Part shown: positions 9,126 to 17,163 of the stretch, piece after piece
Position numbering within the stretch: position 1 is the stretch's first letter
Layout: every line of letters starts with the position of its first letter
Source: Pustulibacterium marinum
GTDB lineage: Bacteria; Bacteroidota; Bacteroidia; Flavobacteriales; Flavobacteriaceae
DNA: 64,000 nucleotides
Reading direction: 5' to 3'
NCBI RefSeq assembly: GCF_900116665.1
Contig: NZ_FPBK01000009.1
Coordinates: forward strand, 113,928 to 177,927
Position numbers and translations under genes: made by a program
Notes under the pieces: model-generated
Told to the model about the DNA's origin: nothing
Databases searched by the model: none
What the model saw: only the letters and a program-made list of their open reading frames with translations

Positions 9126-12100
9126 TTAAAATGCTACTTCTACTCCAAGATAGAATGTTCTTGGGTTAGGGAAAGATCCTAAATCATATCCTTTAGAGAA
9201 GATTCCTGCACCTTTAAAATCTGGATCATATCCTTTGTAACCACTAAGAGTCACCACATTTTGCCCACTTACATATACTCGTGCATTTGAAAGTGCAGCA
9301 GTTTCTTTCATAGGAATTGTATATCCTAACTGAATATTTTGAAGTCTGATATAACTTGCATCTTCCACAAATCTGTCTGAATCTCTAGAGTTTGCATTTG
9401 GATCTCCAATTACTGGTGCCGGAATATTGGTATTCGTATTATCTGGAGTCCAGTAGTTCATAATATCTGTGTGATGGTTGGTATATTGACCAATCATTAA
9501 ATTTCTATAAGATGCATTGAAAGCACTATGACCTGCAGCTCCTTGCCAAAAGAATGAGAAATCCCAATTTTTGTACTGACTGCTAAAGTTGAATCCGTAA
9601 GTGATTTTTGGAATTGATCTTCCTAAGAATACACGGTCATCATCTGTAATTTGTCCGTCACCATTTACATCTCTAAACTTCACGTCACCAGGAGATGCAT
9701 TTTGCTGGAATGGAGAAGAAGCAACATCATTTGCATCTTGGAAAATTCCTTCCATTTGATATCCAAATAATTCCCCAACAGATCTTCCTACTTCTGTTTT
9801 TGAAGCAGCACCATAAATTGGAGTATTGTCAGCTCCGATACTTAAAACTTCGTTGTTTACGGTTGCTGCATTGGCTGTAATGTTATAACTAAAGTCTTCA
9901 CTTGAAGCATCGCTATAGCTTAAGATAAATTCTACCCCATCATTTTTAACAGCTGCTGCATTTGTCGTGATACTCGCAGGAACGGAACCTGTAGAATATG
10001 GAAGCGGAACTTGCGCTAAAAGGTCTGTTGATTTCTTTTGGAAATATTCTGTAGTCAACTTCAATTTATTGTTGAAGAATTCAAACTCTGCTGCAATGTT
10101 GGTAGTTTCTGTATCTTCCCATTTGATGTCTGGATCTAGCAAAGTAACTACCGTAGTACCGTTTGCCAATTCAGTTTGCCCAGTAGAAGTATTGAAGAAC
10201 AAGTAACTTGCAAAAGGATTTACTGTTGGAGAATACGCGTATGAACCAACTGTATTGTTACCTAACTGACCATACCCACCACGAACTTTGAATACATTCC
10301 ACCATTCTGGAAGTGTAAAATCATTATGTATTTTCCAAGCTCCTGAGAAAGAGAAATAGCTACCTGTGTTGTTTTGCTCAGCAAATAATGATGATTTATC
10401 CTGACGGAAATTAGCTGTTAAGAAATAACGATCATCATAGCTATAGTTTACTCTAGAAAGTAATGAAGAAGTTGTAACAGTTTCTTCAAACTCGCTTGCT
10501 GCAAAATCGTCTGCATATTCTATATGTGAAATTTCGCCATAGTCAAAACCAGTTCCGTTTGAAAAATTATTTTTTCTATAGTTTTTCTGCTGAATCCAAC
10601 CTGCTAAAACATCTAAATTATGCTTCTCTTTGAAAGTTGTTTTATAGGTAAGCAAATTGTTTACCAATGTTTGCGTTTCATAACCACTGTTTAAATTTAA
10701 CAATGCTTCTTCTGGTGTATTAATGTAATACCACCCCAATTCACTTGGTGGATTGAAATATTTGTCAAAATAAGAAAGTTGATCTCCACTCACACTTAAG
10801 CGGTAACTTAATCCTTTCAAGATTTCATATTCTCCCCAGATATTTCCTAAGAATCTATTTCTTCTTGTGTTGTTCTCAATTAAATTATTGAATCCAATAA
10901 CGTTTAAGGTTATAGCACGTTGTGTAGCTTGGTAAGAACCACCATAACCACCTAACCAGTTGTCGTCATAAACCGGCATTGTTGGAATAGCTCCTAAAAG
11001 ATCTGCTACAGAAGAAGTTCCTGCTAAATATTCATTAAAAATCTCTTTATCAGATTTTGTATACGCTAATTTAGCTCCATACTTAAACTTCCCTTTAGAA
11101 CCTGTAAGGTTTAAGTTTGTAGACAAACGCTCATACATCTGTGGTGTTACAAAGTATCCAGAATCTTTAAAATAATCCAAGTTTAAACTATAGGTCATAG
11201 CCTCTGCTCCTCCACTTAATGTTAAAGAGTGATTTTGCTGAATTCCTGTTTCGTAGAACTCATCTTGCCAGTCGGTATCCACGTCATTAATATAGTCTGC
11301 ACTCTCAGGATAGTTACCTGTTGCAATAGCAATACTATATCCTCTATCAATAGCATTTTGCTCTGCAGTTCTCACTACCTCTTGATACTGAGATCTATTA
11401 GTCAATGATAATTTTTTAGGTACAGACTCAAAACCTACTAACGACTTGTAACGTACACGTAGTTCACCTGCTTTACCTTTTTTGGTAGTAATAATAACTA
11501 CCCCATTTGCTCCACGAACACCATAAATAGCTGCCGAAGAAGCATCTTTTAAAACCTGCATCGATTCAATTTCACCAGGGGCAAAATCAAAAGGATCATC
11601 CACAATAACACCATCTACCACAAATAGTGGGTTGTTATTAGTAAAAGAGGTTAACCCTCGAATGTTGATACTCACAAAACCTCCTGGTTCACCTGAAGAT
11701 TGAACCGTAACACCTGGAGCTTGCCCTTGAAGCATCTTTGCAACATCATATGTTACCGTCTTTTTAGCTTCATCTGCATCAACTACCGCTACGGCACCTG
11801 TTAAATCAGATTTTCTTTGAGTACCATACCCAATTACAACTACATCGTCCAACGCTGTAGCGTCTATTTTCAAAGCTACGTTTAATGTAGTTTGATCTCC
11901 TGCAGTGATTTCAGTATTTTGAAACCCTACATATGAATACACTAAAATTGCACCTTTTTCTGCTGAAATAGTGTAGTTCCCGTCAAAATCTGTAGACGTT
12001 CCAATAGAAGTTCCTTTGACCATTACACTTGCTCCAGGAAGTGGAGAACCATCTTCGGATGATGTAATAGTACCTGAATACTCCAACGTTTGCGCGTTTG

Positions 12101-12200
12101 CGGCAAATAATGTTGTCGCAAAGAAAACAAAACCTAGCACCCACTTATTCTGAAGTAGGCAGCTGTTTGTTACTCCCAATAACCTAGCTATTGCGATCAT
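9126..12200 (-). CDS. SusC/RagA-family TonB-dependent outer-membrane receptor (second pair)
   Basis: The 1024-residue protein has a signal peptide (cleavage near ANAQ, residue 37), a carboxypeptidase-regulatory-like domain (about 39-115), a VVVIGYG segment near 120 leading into the plug, and a 22-strand-type barrel ending in GVEVAF. It is a paralogue of the SusC at 4121; N-terminus, leader and plug are the most similar parts. It would import oligosaccharides with the SusD downstream. The gene is divergent from the AraR-like regulator with 231 bp between the starts, a common arrangement for direct local control. Confidence 0.95.
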   Translation of the reverse strand: MIAIARLLGVTNSCLLQNKWVLGFVFFATTLFAANAQTLEYSGTITSSEDGSPLPGASVMVKGTSIGTSTDFDGNYTISAEKGAILVYSYVGFQNTEITAGDQTTLNVALKIDATALDDVVVIGYGTQRKSDLTGAVAVVDADEAKKTVTYDVAKMLQGQAPGVTVQSSGEPGGFVSINIRGLTSFTNNNPLFVVDGVIVDDPFDFAPGEIESMQVLKDASSAAIYGVRGANGVVIITTKKGKAGELRVRYKSLVGFESVPKKLSLTNRSQYQEVVRTAEQNAIDRGYSIAIATGNYPESADYINDVDTDWQDEFYETGIQQNHSLTLSGGAEAMTYSLNLDYFKDSGYFVTPQMYERLSTNLNLTGSKGKFKYGAKLAYTKSDKEIFNEYLAGTSSVADLLGAIPTMPVYDDNWLGGYGGSYQATQRAITLNVIGFNNLIENNTRRNRFLGNIWGEYEILKGLSYRLSVSGDQLSYFDKYFNPPSELGWYYINTPEEALLNLNSGYETQTLVNNLLTYKTTFKEKHNLDVLAGWIQQKNYRKNNFSNGTGFDYGEISHIEYADDFAASEFEETVTTSSLLSRVNYSYDDRYFLTANFRQDKSSLFAEQNNTGSYFSFSGAWKIHNDFTLPEWWNVFKVRGGYGQLGNNTVGSYAYSPTVNPFASYLFFNTSTGQTELANGTTVVTLLDPDIKWEDTETTNIAAEFEFFNNKLKLTTEYFQKKSTDLLAQVPLPYSTGSVPASITTNAAAVKNDGVEFILSYSDASSEDFSYNITANAATVNNEVLSIGADNTPIYGAASKTEVGRSVGELFGYQMEGIFQDANDVASSPFQQNASPGDVKFRDVNGDGQITDDDRVFLGRSIPKITYGFNFSSQYKNWDFSFFWQGAAGHSAFNASYRNLMIGQYTNHHTDIMNYWTPDNTNTNIPAPVIGDPNANSRDSDRFVEDASYIRLQNIQLGYTIPMKETAALSNARVYVSGQNVVTLSGYKGYDPDFKGAGIFSKGYDLGSFPNPRTFYLGVEVAF

Positions 12201-12280
12201 AATAAATTAAAATTTGATTAGCTTAATAAATGTATCAATTACACTTTCAAAAGAATTAAGAAATTTTTAATAAAACAAGT
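12188..12280 (-). repeat. Conserved susC leader and start region, copy 2
   Basis: This is the counterpart of 7232-7320, with only scattered substitutions and two short indels. It spans the first codons (MIAI) and roughly 80 bp of untranslated leader. The rest of the 231-bp gap up to araR is very T-rich and contains the candidate box at 12352. Confidence 0.7.
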
Positions 12281-12351
12281 TTTTTTTTAGTTTTTTTTAG
12301 CTATTACAGATTTTTATTACGATATATTCATTATTTAAGAAAATATTTACA

Positions 12352-12366
12352 CTACAACGTTTTATA
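12352..12366. promoter_or_regulatory. Candidate regulator box between susC and araR
   Basis: CTACAACGTT followed by TTATA matches the box at 7393-7406. It is 152 bp upstream of the susC start and 66 bp upstream of araR, so one site could serve both directions. ATATTTAC is also repeated at 12343-12350 and 12390-12397. Confidence 0.45.
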
Positions 12367-12394
12367 AAAAAATTCATTTTCGTTGGAAGATATT

Positions 12395-12402
12395 TACCTT
12401 TG
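12395..12402 (+). promoter_or_regulatory. -7 element TACCTTTG of araR
   Basis: An exact match to the Bacteroidota TAnnTTTG consensus lies 29 bp before the araR start. I could not settle a convincing -33 box. Confidence 0.6.
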
Positions 12403-12431
12403 TATTATATTGCTACTTTCAAATTAAGTGT

Positions 12432-13127
12432 ATGATTAACAGTTACCAAGACGGCGATAAGTTTACATTGGCCGTGGATTGTATTATTTTCGGGTTTGAT
12501 AATGAGAAATTGAAAATCCTTCTTATCAAGAGAGATTTTGAACCTGAAAAGGGAAAATGGTCTCTTATGGGAGGTTTTTTGCGCAAAGAGGAAAATTTAG
12601 ACGAGGCCGCAGATAGAGTACTTCAACATTTAACCGGGCTAGATAATGTATATCTTGAGCAACTTCACGCCTACAGTGCTGTAGACAGAGATCCGCTTGA
12701 AAGAACTGTTTCCGTTTCCTATTACGCACTTATCAATGCTTCTACAACTCCAGAAATTAATGATGATGGCGAGCAGTATGCAGCGCATTGGTTTAATATT
12801 GACGAAGCTCCAGAACTTATCTTTGACCATAATGCTATGGTAAGGCATGCAATGAACAGACTTAGGTACCGAGCATTAACCAAACCTATTGGTTTTGAAT
12901 TGCTTCCAGAAAAATTCACCATGCGCCAATTACAATCCTTATATGAAGCTATTCTTGGAGAAAAACTAGACAAACGCAACTTTATCAATAAAATCAATGG
13001 TCTTGATATTCTGCACAAACTAGATGAAAAGGACATGAATTCTTCCAGAAAGGGTTCTTTCTTATATATGTTTGATGAACTTAAATATAATGCAAAAGTA
13101 TCGGAAGGGTTTATATTTAAACTATAA
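12432..13127 (+). CDS. araR: AraR-type Nudix-related transcriptional regulator
   Basis: The 231-residue protein joins an N-terminal Nudix domain (about 8-150) to a C-terminal winged helix (about 160-231). This is the architecture of the NrtR-like regulators; the AraR branch controls arabinose use in Bacteroidota. The Nudix box at 48-70 keeps the spacing G-x5-E-x7-R-x-L-x3-T-G-L. However, the three metal-binding Glu of REUxEE are replaced (V63, H66, L67), so hydrolysis is unlikely and the domain probably serves as a sugar sensor. Divergence from susC and linkage to GH51/GH43 genes support arabinose as effector. The gene ends 28 bp before a strong terminator. Confidence 0.8.
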   Translation: MINSYQDGDKFTLAVDCIIFGFDNEKLKILLIKRDFEPEKGKWSLMGGFLRKEENLDEAADRVLQHLTGLDNVYLEQLHAYSAVDRDPLERTVSVSYYALINASTTPEINDDGEQYAAHWFNIDEAPELIFDHNAMVRHAMNRLRYRALTKPIGFELLPEKFTMRQLQSLYEAILGEKLDKRNFINKINGLDILHKLDEKDMNSSRKGSFLYMFDELKYNAKVSEGFIFKL

Positions 13128-13155
13128 TTCTCTTAAGAAAACAATAACAGAATAG

Positions 13156-13187
13156 ATAAGGCGGTTTCCTAGAAATCGCCTTATTTT
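13156..13187 (+). terminator. Rho-independent terminator after araR
   Basis: A 13-bp stem with one G-T pair (ATAAGGCGGTTTC / GAAATCGCCTTAT, loop CTA) is followed by TTT. It separates araR from the SDR gene. Confidence 0.8.
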
Positions 13188-13207
13188 ACGGGCAAAATTT
13201 AAATAAA

Positions 13208-13918
13208 ATGAGTTTAGAAAATAAAGTAGTTTATATTACAGGAGGAACTAAAGGTATTGGCTATGGTGTTGCCAAAAAATTGTTAGATGCCGGAATGCGC
13301 ATTGCTATAAGTGGTAGAAATCTGGAAACTGCAGAAAAAGCTGCAAAAGAGCTAGGAGACTCTTCTAAAGTTCTTGGACTCTCTTCTGATGTGAGCAAAT
13401 TGGCAGATGAAGAAGCTGCAATAGCAAAAATCATTGAAAAATTTGGTCAGCTAGATGTGGTCTTGGCAAATGCCGGAGTAGGTAATTTTGCTCCTATTGA
13501 TGAAATGACGGAAGAAGCTTGGCACCAAATGATTAATACCAATTTAAATGGTGTTTTTCATACCTTAAAAGCATCTGTAGAAGCGCTGAAAAAATCTAAA
13601 GGGTATTATATCACATTAGCAAGTTTGGCCGGAACCAATTTCTTTGCTAACGGTGCAGGCTATAATGCATCAAAATTTGGTGTAGTTGGTTTTTCGCAAG
13701 CTGCTATGCTAGATCTTAGAAAGTATGATATTAAAGTTTCTACCATTATGCCGGGTTCTGTGACCTCCCATTTTAATGATCACGAACCATCAGAAGCCGA
13801 TGCTTGGAAAATTCAGCCGGAAGATATTGGTCAGATTGTAGAAGATCTGCTAAAAATGCATCCACGTACATTACCAAGTAAAATTGAGGTTCGCCCTACA
13901 AGACCAGACAAAAAATAG
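13208..13918 (+). CDS. Short-chain dehydrogenase/reductase (SDR)
   Basis: This 236-residue Rossmann-fold protein has the classical SDR signatures: the cofactor motif TGGTKGIG (11-18), LANAG (86-90), Ser139, and the catalytic pair Tyr152 and Lys156 in YNASK. Arg37 in the SGRN motif, just after the second strand, hints at NADP preference. The length fits classical SDRs that reduce ketones or oxidise secondary alcohols in the cytosol; the substrate cannot be read from the sequence. It follows the araR terminator and precedes the PhnA-domain gene by 28 bp, but a -7 element in that gap suggests the latter has its own promoter. A link to arabinose metabolism is not supported beyond proximity. Confidence 0.88.
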   Translation: MSLENKVVYITGGTKGIGYGVAKKLLDAGMRIAISGRNLETAEKAAKELGDSSKVLGLSSDVSKLADEEAAIAKIIEKFGQLDVVLANAGVGNFAPIDEMTEEAWHQMINTNLNGVFHTLKASVEALKKSKGYYITLASLAGTNFFANGAGYNASKFGVVGFSQAAMLDLRKYDIKVSTIMPGSVTSHFNDHEPSEADAWKIQPEDIGQIVEDLLKMHPRTLPSKIEVRPTRPDKK

Positions 13919-13926
13919 TATTTTTG
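13919..13926 (+). promoter_or_regulatory. -7 element TATTTTTG of the PhnA-domain gene
   Basis: A TAnnTTTG match starts on the last base of the SDR stop codon and lies 20 bp before the next start, consistent with a separate short-leader transcript. Confidence 0.5.
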
Positions 13927-13946
13927 CCGTCAAATAGCCTATCATA

Positions 13947-14531
13947 ATGAGTGTACTCGAAAAAAGATTAAAAGATCGCAGTAATAGCAAATGCGAATTA
14001 TGTGGAAACGAGCACGATTTAAGTGTGTACAACGTTCCGCCTCAAGAGGAAGAAAGTCTAGATAATAGCATTCTTGCTTGTAAAACCTGTATTACGCAAA
14101 TAGAAGATCCTGAAACCACCGATGCGAATCATTGGCGTTGCCTAAATGATAGTATGTGGAGCGAACATTTACCAGTACAAATAGTTGCTTGGAGAATGTT
14201 AAGCAGATTAAGAGCAGAAGGTTGGCCACAAGATTTGCTAGATATGATGTATCTTGACGAGGAATCACTGGAGTGGGCAAAAGCTACAGGAGAAGCAGAC
14301 GACGATGAAGATAAAATTGTTCACAAAGACAGCAATGGTAATATTTTACAAGACGGAGATTCGGTAGTACTTATCAAAGACCTTGATGTAAAAGGAGCCA
14401 ACTTCACAGCCAAACGCGGAACGCCTGTTCATCGTATTTCATTGGTTTGGGACAACGCCGAACAAATTGAAGGTCGCGTAGAAAATCAACATATAGTTAT
14501 CCTCACGCAATACGTGAAGAAGACAAAATAA
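13947..14531 (+). CDS. PhnA-domain zinc-ribbon protein
   Basis: The 194-residue protein has an N-terminal zinc ribbon (Cys16/Cys19 and Cys45/Cys48) and a C-terminal PhnA domain (about 125-192) with the DSNGNILQDGDSVVLIKDL signature. The central part (about 60-110) is longer than in the short E. coli-type protein and is typical of Bacteroidota members. Despite the name, this family is not the phosphonoacetate hydrolase, and its function is unknown. A cytosolic nucleic-acid-related or metal-related role is possible but unsupported. It is convergent with the DUF2254 gene, with a shared terminator between them. Confidence 0.85.
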   Translation: MSVLEKRLKDRSNSKCELCGNEHDLSVYNVPPQEEESLDNSILACKTCITQIEDPETTDANHWRCLNDSMWSEHLPVQIVAWRMLSRLRAEGWPQDLLDMMYLDEESLEWAKATGEADDDEDKIVHKDSNGNILQDGDSVVLIKDLDVKGANFTAKRGTPVHRISLVWDNAEQIEGRVENQHIVILTQYVKKTK

Positions 14532-14539
14532 CTTAAATT

Positions 14540-14566
14540 AAACTCCTGAACTTTGTTCGGGAGTTT
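14540..14566. terminator. Bidirectional terminator between convergent genes
   Basis: A 12-bp stem (AAACTCCTGAAC / GTTCGGGAGTTT, one T-G pair, TTT loop) has T-runs on both sides. It serves the PhnA-domain gene and the convergent DUF2254 gene. Confidence 0.8.
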
Positions 14567-15838
14567 TTAGTTTAGACTATTTTCCACCACACGCTTATCC
14601 GCTTCGTTTACCAATTTTCCCAGAGCTTCTGTTTTTAATTTATGAACTTCTTTTGTAATCGCTTTTTGATATATAGAAGTACAGTGAGCTTGTTGCTGTA
14701 AATACTGAAGTAATTCATTCATTTTTAATATCATTACCAAATCTTCACTGCAATAGCGTCTAAATTCCACAAACATCAGACTTAGAATATCTTCAAAAGA
14801 AATGGTAGTTTTCAACAGATATTGATCATCATAGCATTCAATATTCATATCATTTGAAAGTTGCATTCGCATGTTTAGCAATACCGTCAAATAATCAAAA
14901 CACAACACCGCCGTTCCGGGATCATTGATTCCCGGAGACATTGCTTTTACCGCAATTTCGGTAAGTTGTTTGAATGCCAACACGTAGTTTTCGTTCACAA
15001 ATTCGCCATCTGTGTATTGAAAACAACTCAATATTTCGTTCACTTCTTCCCTTTCTAGTGATTTATTGGTAGCAAAAAGAGGTTCTTCTTTCTGAATAAA
15101 TTTTCCCTTATACGGAAGCATTTTGATATGCAAATCTTCCTTCTCTTTCATTAATTTCCGAAGGCTTCTATCGTTCAAACCACCATAATAACCTATTTCT
15201 TCTGCTTTATAAGTATGCCATTCTTCAAAATTGAAATTGGGAACCTGCTTCTTTTCTGCATCTATTAATAATTGTATGCGATTGCTTGCGGCCAAATAAA
15301 TTCGCTTTACAATATTATTTACTTGAATGGCCTGTGAGATCGAGTGAATAAAATAAATGAACAATGCCAAGCAAAGAATCGTAAACAAAATGGCCATGAG
15401 AACTGAAAAAATAGGTAACTGATTTTTATCGGAACCCGATTCAACCGAAAGAAATATAAGAATACCATATACAATGGTAGCCAAATATATTCCTAGAACG
15501 TATTGGTGATTTTTGTTTGAAATTAATCCTGGGAGTAATCGTGGTGAAAAATTAGATGAAGCTTGATTTAGCACCACCATTACCATTGAGAAACTAAATA
15601 CCATGAGCGAAATGAGTACGCCAATAATGGTACTCAATAATGTCTTGGCCGTATCGGGATCTTTAATTTCCAACTGAGGTATGACAGCTACAACCCAATT
15701 GCTTACATGCATACTTTCGGCATAGAACATCACTCCGGTAAACAAAATTCCTATGAGTGTGATTACACTGGGATAAAACGCAATTTTACTTTCGAGATAA
15801 TAGTAAAGGTGATAGATCTTATTTCTTAACTTGATCAT
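14567..15838 (-). CDS. DUF2254 inner-membrane protein
   Basis: I place the start at 15838 (MIKLRNKI), giving 423 residues. A longer frame begins at 15868, but a good minus-strand -7 element at 15857-15864 would put transcription start near 15850, downstream of that codon. Four hydrophobic segments occur in the N-terminal half: about 24-42, 75-100, 115-135 and 145-165. They are followed by a soluble region with PGINDPGTA, a conserved stretch of this family. DUF2254 proteins are predicted inner-membrane proteins of unknown function. The gene stands alone between two terminators or convergent neighbours. Confidence 0.82.
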   Translation of the reverse strand: MIKLRNKIYHLYYYLESKIAFYPSVITLIGILFTGVMFYAESMHVSNWVVAVIPQLEIKDPDTAKTLLSTIIGVLISLMVFSFSMVMVVLNQASSNFSPRLLPGLISNKNHQYVLGIYLATIVYGILIFLSVESGSDKNQLPIFSVLMAILFTILCLALFIYFIHSISQAIQVNNIVKRIYLAASNRIQLLIDAEKKQVPNFNFEEWHTYKAEEIGYYGGLNDRSLRKLMKEKEDLHIKMLPYKGKFIQKEEPLFATNKSLEREEVNEILSCFQYTDGEFVNENYVLAFKQLTEIAVKAMSPGINDPGTAVLCFDYLTVLLNMRMQLSNDMNIECYDDQYLLKTTISFEDILSLMFVEFRRYCSEDLVMILKMNELLQYLQQQAHCTSIYQKAITKEVHKLKTEALGKLVNEADKRVVENSLN

Positions 15839-15856
15839 AGCAAAGGATGTAATGTA

Positions 15857-15864
15857 CAAAACTA
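15857..15864 (-). promoter_or_regulatory. -7 element (TAGTTTTG on the minus strand)
   Basis: The plus strand reads CAAAACTA. It lies 19 bp upstream of the preferred DUF2254 start at 15838 and overlaps the alternative start at 15868, so it helps decide the start. Confidence 0.55.
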
Positions 15865-16040
15865 TCAAGTATTGTTGCTTTGATCAGAGTTATTAACAAA
15901 TAGTAAACTTCAAATTACGTTAAATGTTAAATTTTACACCAAAGAGTAGTTTTATAGACTTTTTAAGGCTGTTATCTTAGAAAAGATGTTAAAGTTAACT
16001 CTATTACGGAAAAGCGTATAAAAATATAACTTTTTTCTCT

Positions 16041-16048
16041 TAGCTTTG
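16041..16048 (+). promoter_or_regulatory. -7 element TAGCTTTG
   Basis: An exact TAnnTTTG match lies 30 bp before the start of the T9SS cargo gene at 16079, following a T-rich stretch. Confidence 0.6.
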
Positions 16049-16078
16049 TAAAAATTTTCATCAATTAATACCAATGCT

Positions 16079-17092
16079 ATGAAAAAAAAACTACTATTAT
16101 TAGGTATGCTAATGAGCATATTCTTTGCAAACGCGCAATGTGAAACATCCAGTTTCATCACTACAAACTATATCAAAGATGCAAAAATACTAGCATTACG
16201 TGAGATTTTAAGTGATCCGAACGATGTAGATTATGACAATCCTGAAATTCCTCAAAGCAGATATCAGCCCTATTTAGAGGATTTATCTGTCATCTATTCC
16301 AATGTACAAAGTATCGCAGATGTAGATTCTGTTTTTGTTCAATTTCAAATTCATGCCAATCCGGCTTATACCAACATTACTCCATATAACAACTTTAAAT
16401 TTAGTGTAAGCGCAGATACGGAATGGTTGACTAATTATAAAAACACCGGAGTTTCCGGAGTTGCTGAATTAGATGCATTAATGAACACCTATGACTTCAC
16501 TATTGACAACTATCAAGATTTTTCTACTTGTAGCTGTACTTGGTTTTCTTTAAAGACAGATGATGTTATAAACATGACTGCCTTAGAAAATGATTTTTTA
16601 AATATTGAAGGAATAGAAAATGCAGAAGGTTACATCAGTTTTGATGAAGCTTTTAACTATGACGGAGTTTTATATAGTATTTCGGGTCCTTGGAACGAAG
16701 ATAACTATGTAGAAGTTGCAGATATTATTTACAACACAGATACAGAAACCTACCAATTTTTCTTGTATGCAGGCGATTGTTTAAGTGGATGCCAACAAAG
16801 CAAATCTTGGGATATCCAAATGAACGATAACTGTACCTTCAACTTTTTAGCAAATGATGATTTTGCTTATGCTACTATTGAATGTTATCCCAATCCGGTA
16901 AAAGATGTACTGCACATTTCTAGTGATAAGCCAATTGAAAACGTTCGTATTTACAATTTGAATGGAGCATTACTAAAGGAGTCAAAATCATTTGGCGCTA
17001 TAGATGTTTCTCAGCTCGCTAGTGGTGTATACTTTGTGCAACTAACAGGAGAAACTGGAAGTACTTTAACTAAGAAGTTTATTAAATACTAA
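16079..17092 (+). CDS. T9SS type A cargo protein, function unknown
   Basis: The 337-residue secreted protein has a signal peptide (MKKKLLLL to FFANAQ, cleavage after about residue 20). Residues 266-337 form a type A T9SS sorting domain, with CYPNPVKDVLHI, a VRIYNLNGALL strand and LASGVYFVQLTG near the end. The region between (about 21-260) contains paired Cys (CSCTW near 165, CLSGC near 238) and matches no family I recognise. The sorting domain directs export through T9SS and attachment to, or release from, the cell surface. It is a single gene with its own promoter, ending at a shared bidirectional terminator. Confidence 0.85.
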   Translation: MKKKLLLLGMLMSIFFANAQCETSSFITTNYIKDAKILALREILSDPNDVDYDNPEIPQSRYQPYLEDLSVIYSNVQSIADVDSVFVQFQIHANPAYTNITPYNNFKFSVSADTEWLTNYKNTGVSGVAELDALMNTYDFTIDNYQDFSTCSCTWFSLKTDDVINMTALENDFLNIEGIENAEGYISFDEAFNYDGVLYSISGPWNEDNYVEVADIIYNTDTETYQFFLYAGDCLSGCQQSKSWDIQMNDNCTFNFLANDDFAYATIECYPNPVKDVLHISSDKPIENVRIYNLNGALLKESKSFGAIDVSQLASGVYFVQLTGETGSTLTKKFIKY

Positions 17093-17108
17093 TATGTATT
17101 GAATGCAT

Positions 17109-17157
17109 ATATAGCTACAAAAAAGCCTCCATTAAGGAGGCTTTTTTGTAGCTATAT
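17109..17157. terminator. Perfect 22-bp bidirectional terminator
   Basis: The arms pair perfectly over 22 bp around an ATTAA loop, with GCCTCC/GGAGGC at the tip flanked by A6 and T6. It lies between convergent genes ending at 17092 and 17164 and can stop transcription from both sides. Confidence 0.9.
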
Positions 17158-17163
17158 TTTTTA

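Noticed and set aside
12722..13036. 104-codon reverse frame inside araR
   Set aside because: Shadow of the regulator gene; no recognisable protein character.
15839..15868. Upstream start for the DUF2254 protein
   Set aside because: The -7 element at 15857-15864 would place transcription start downstream of that codon; the internal ATG fits the family start better.
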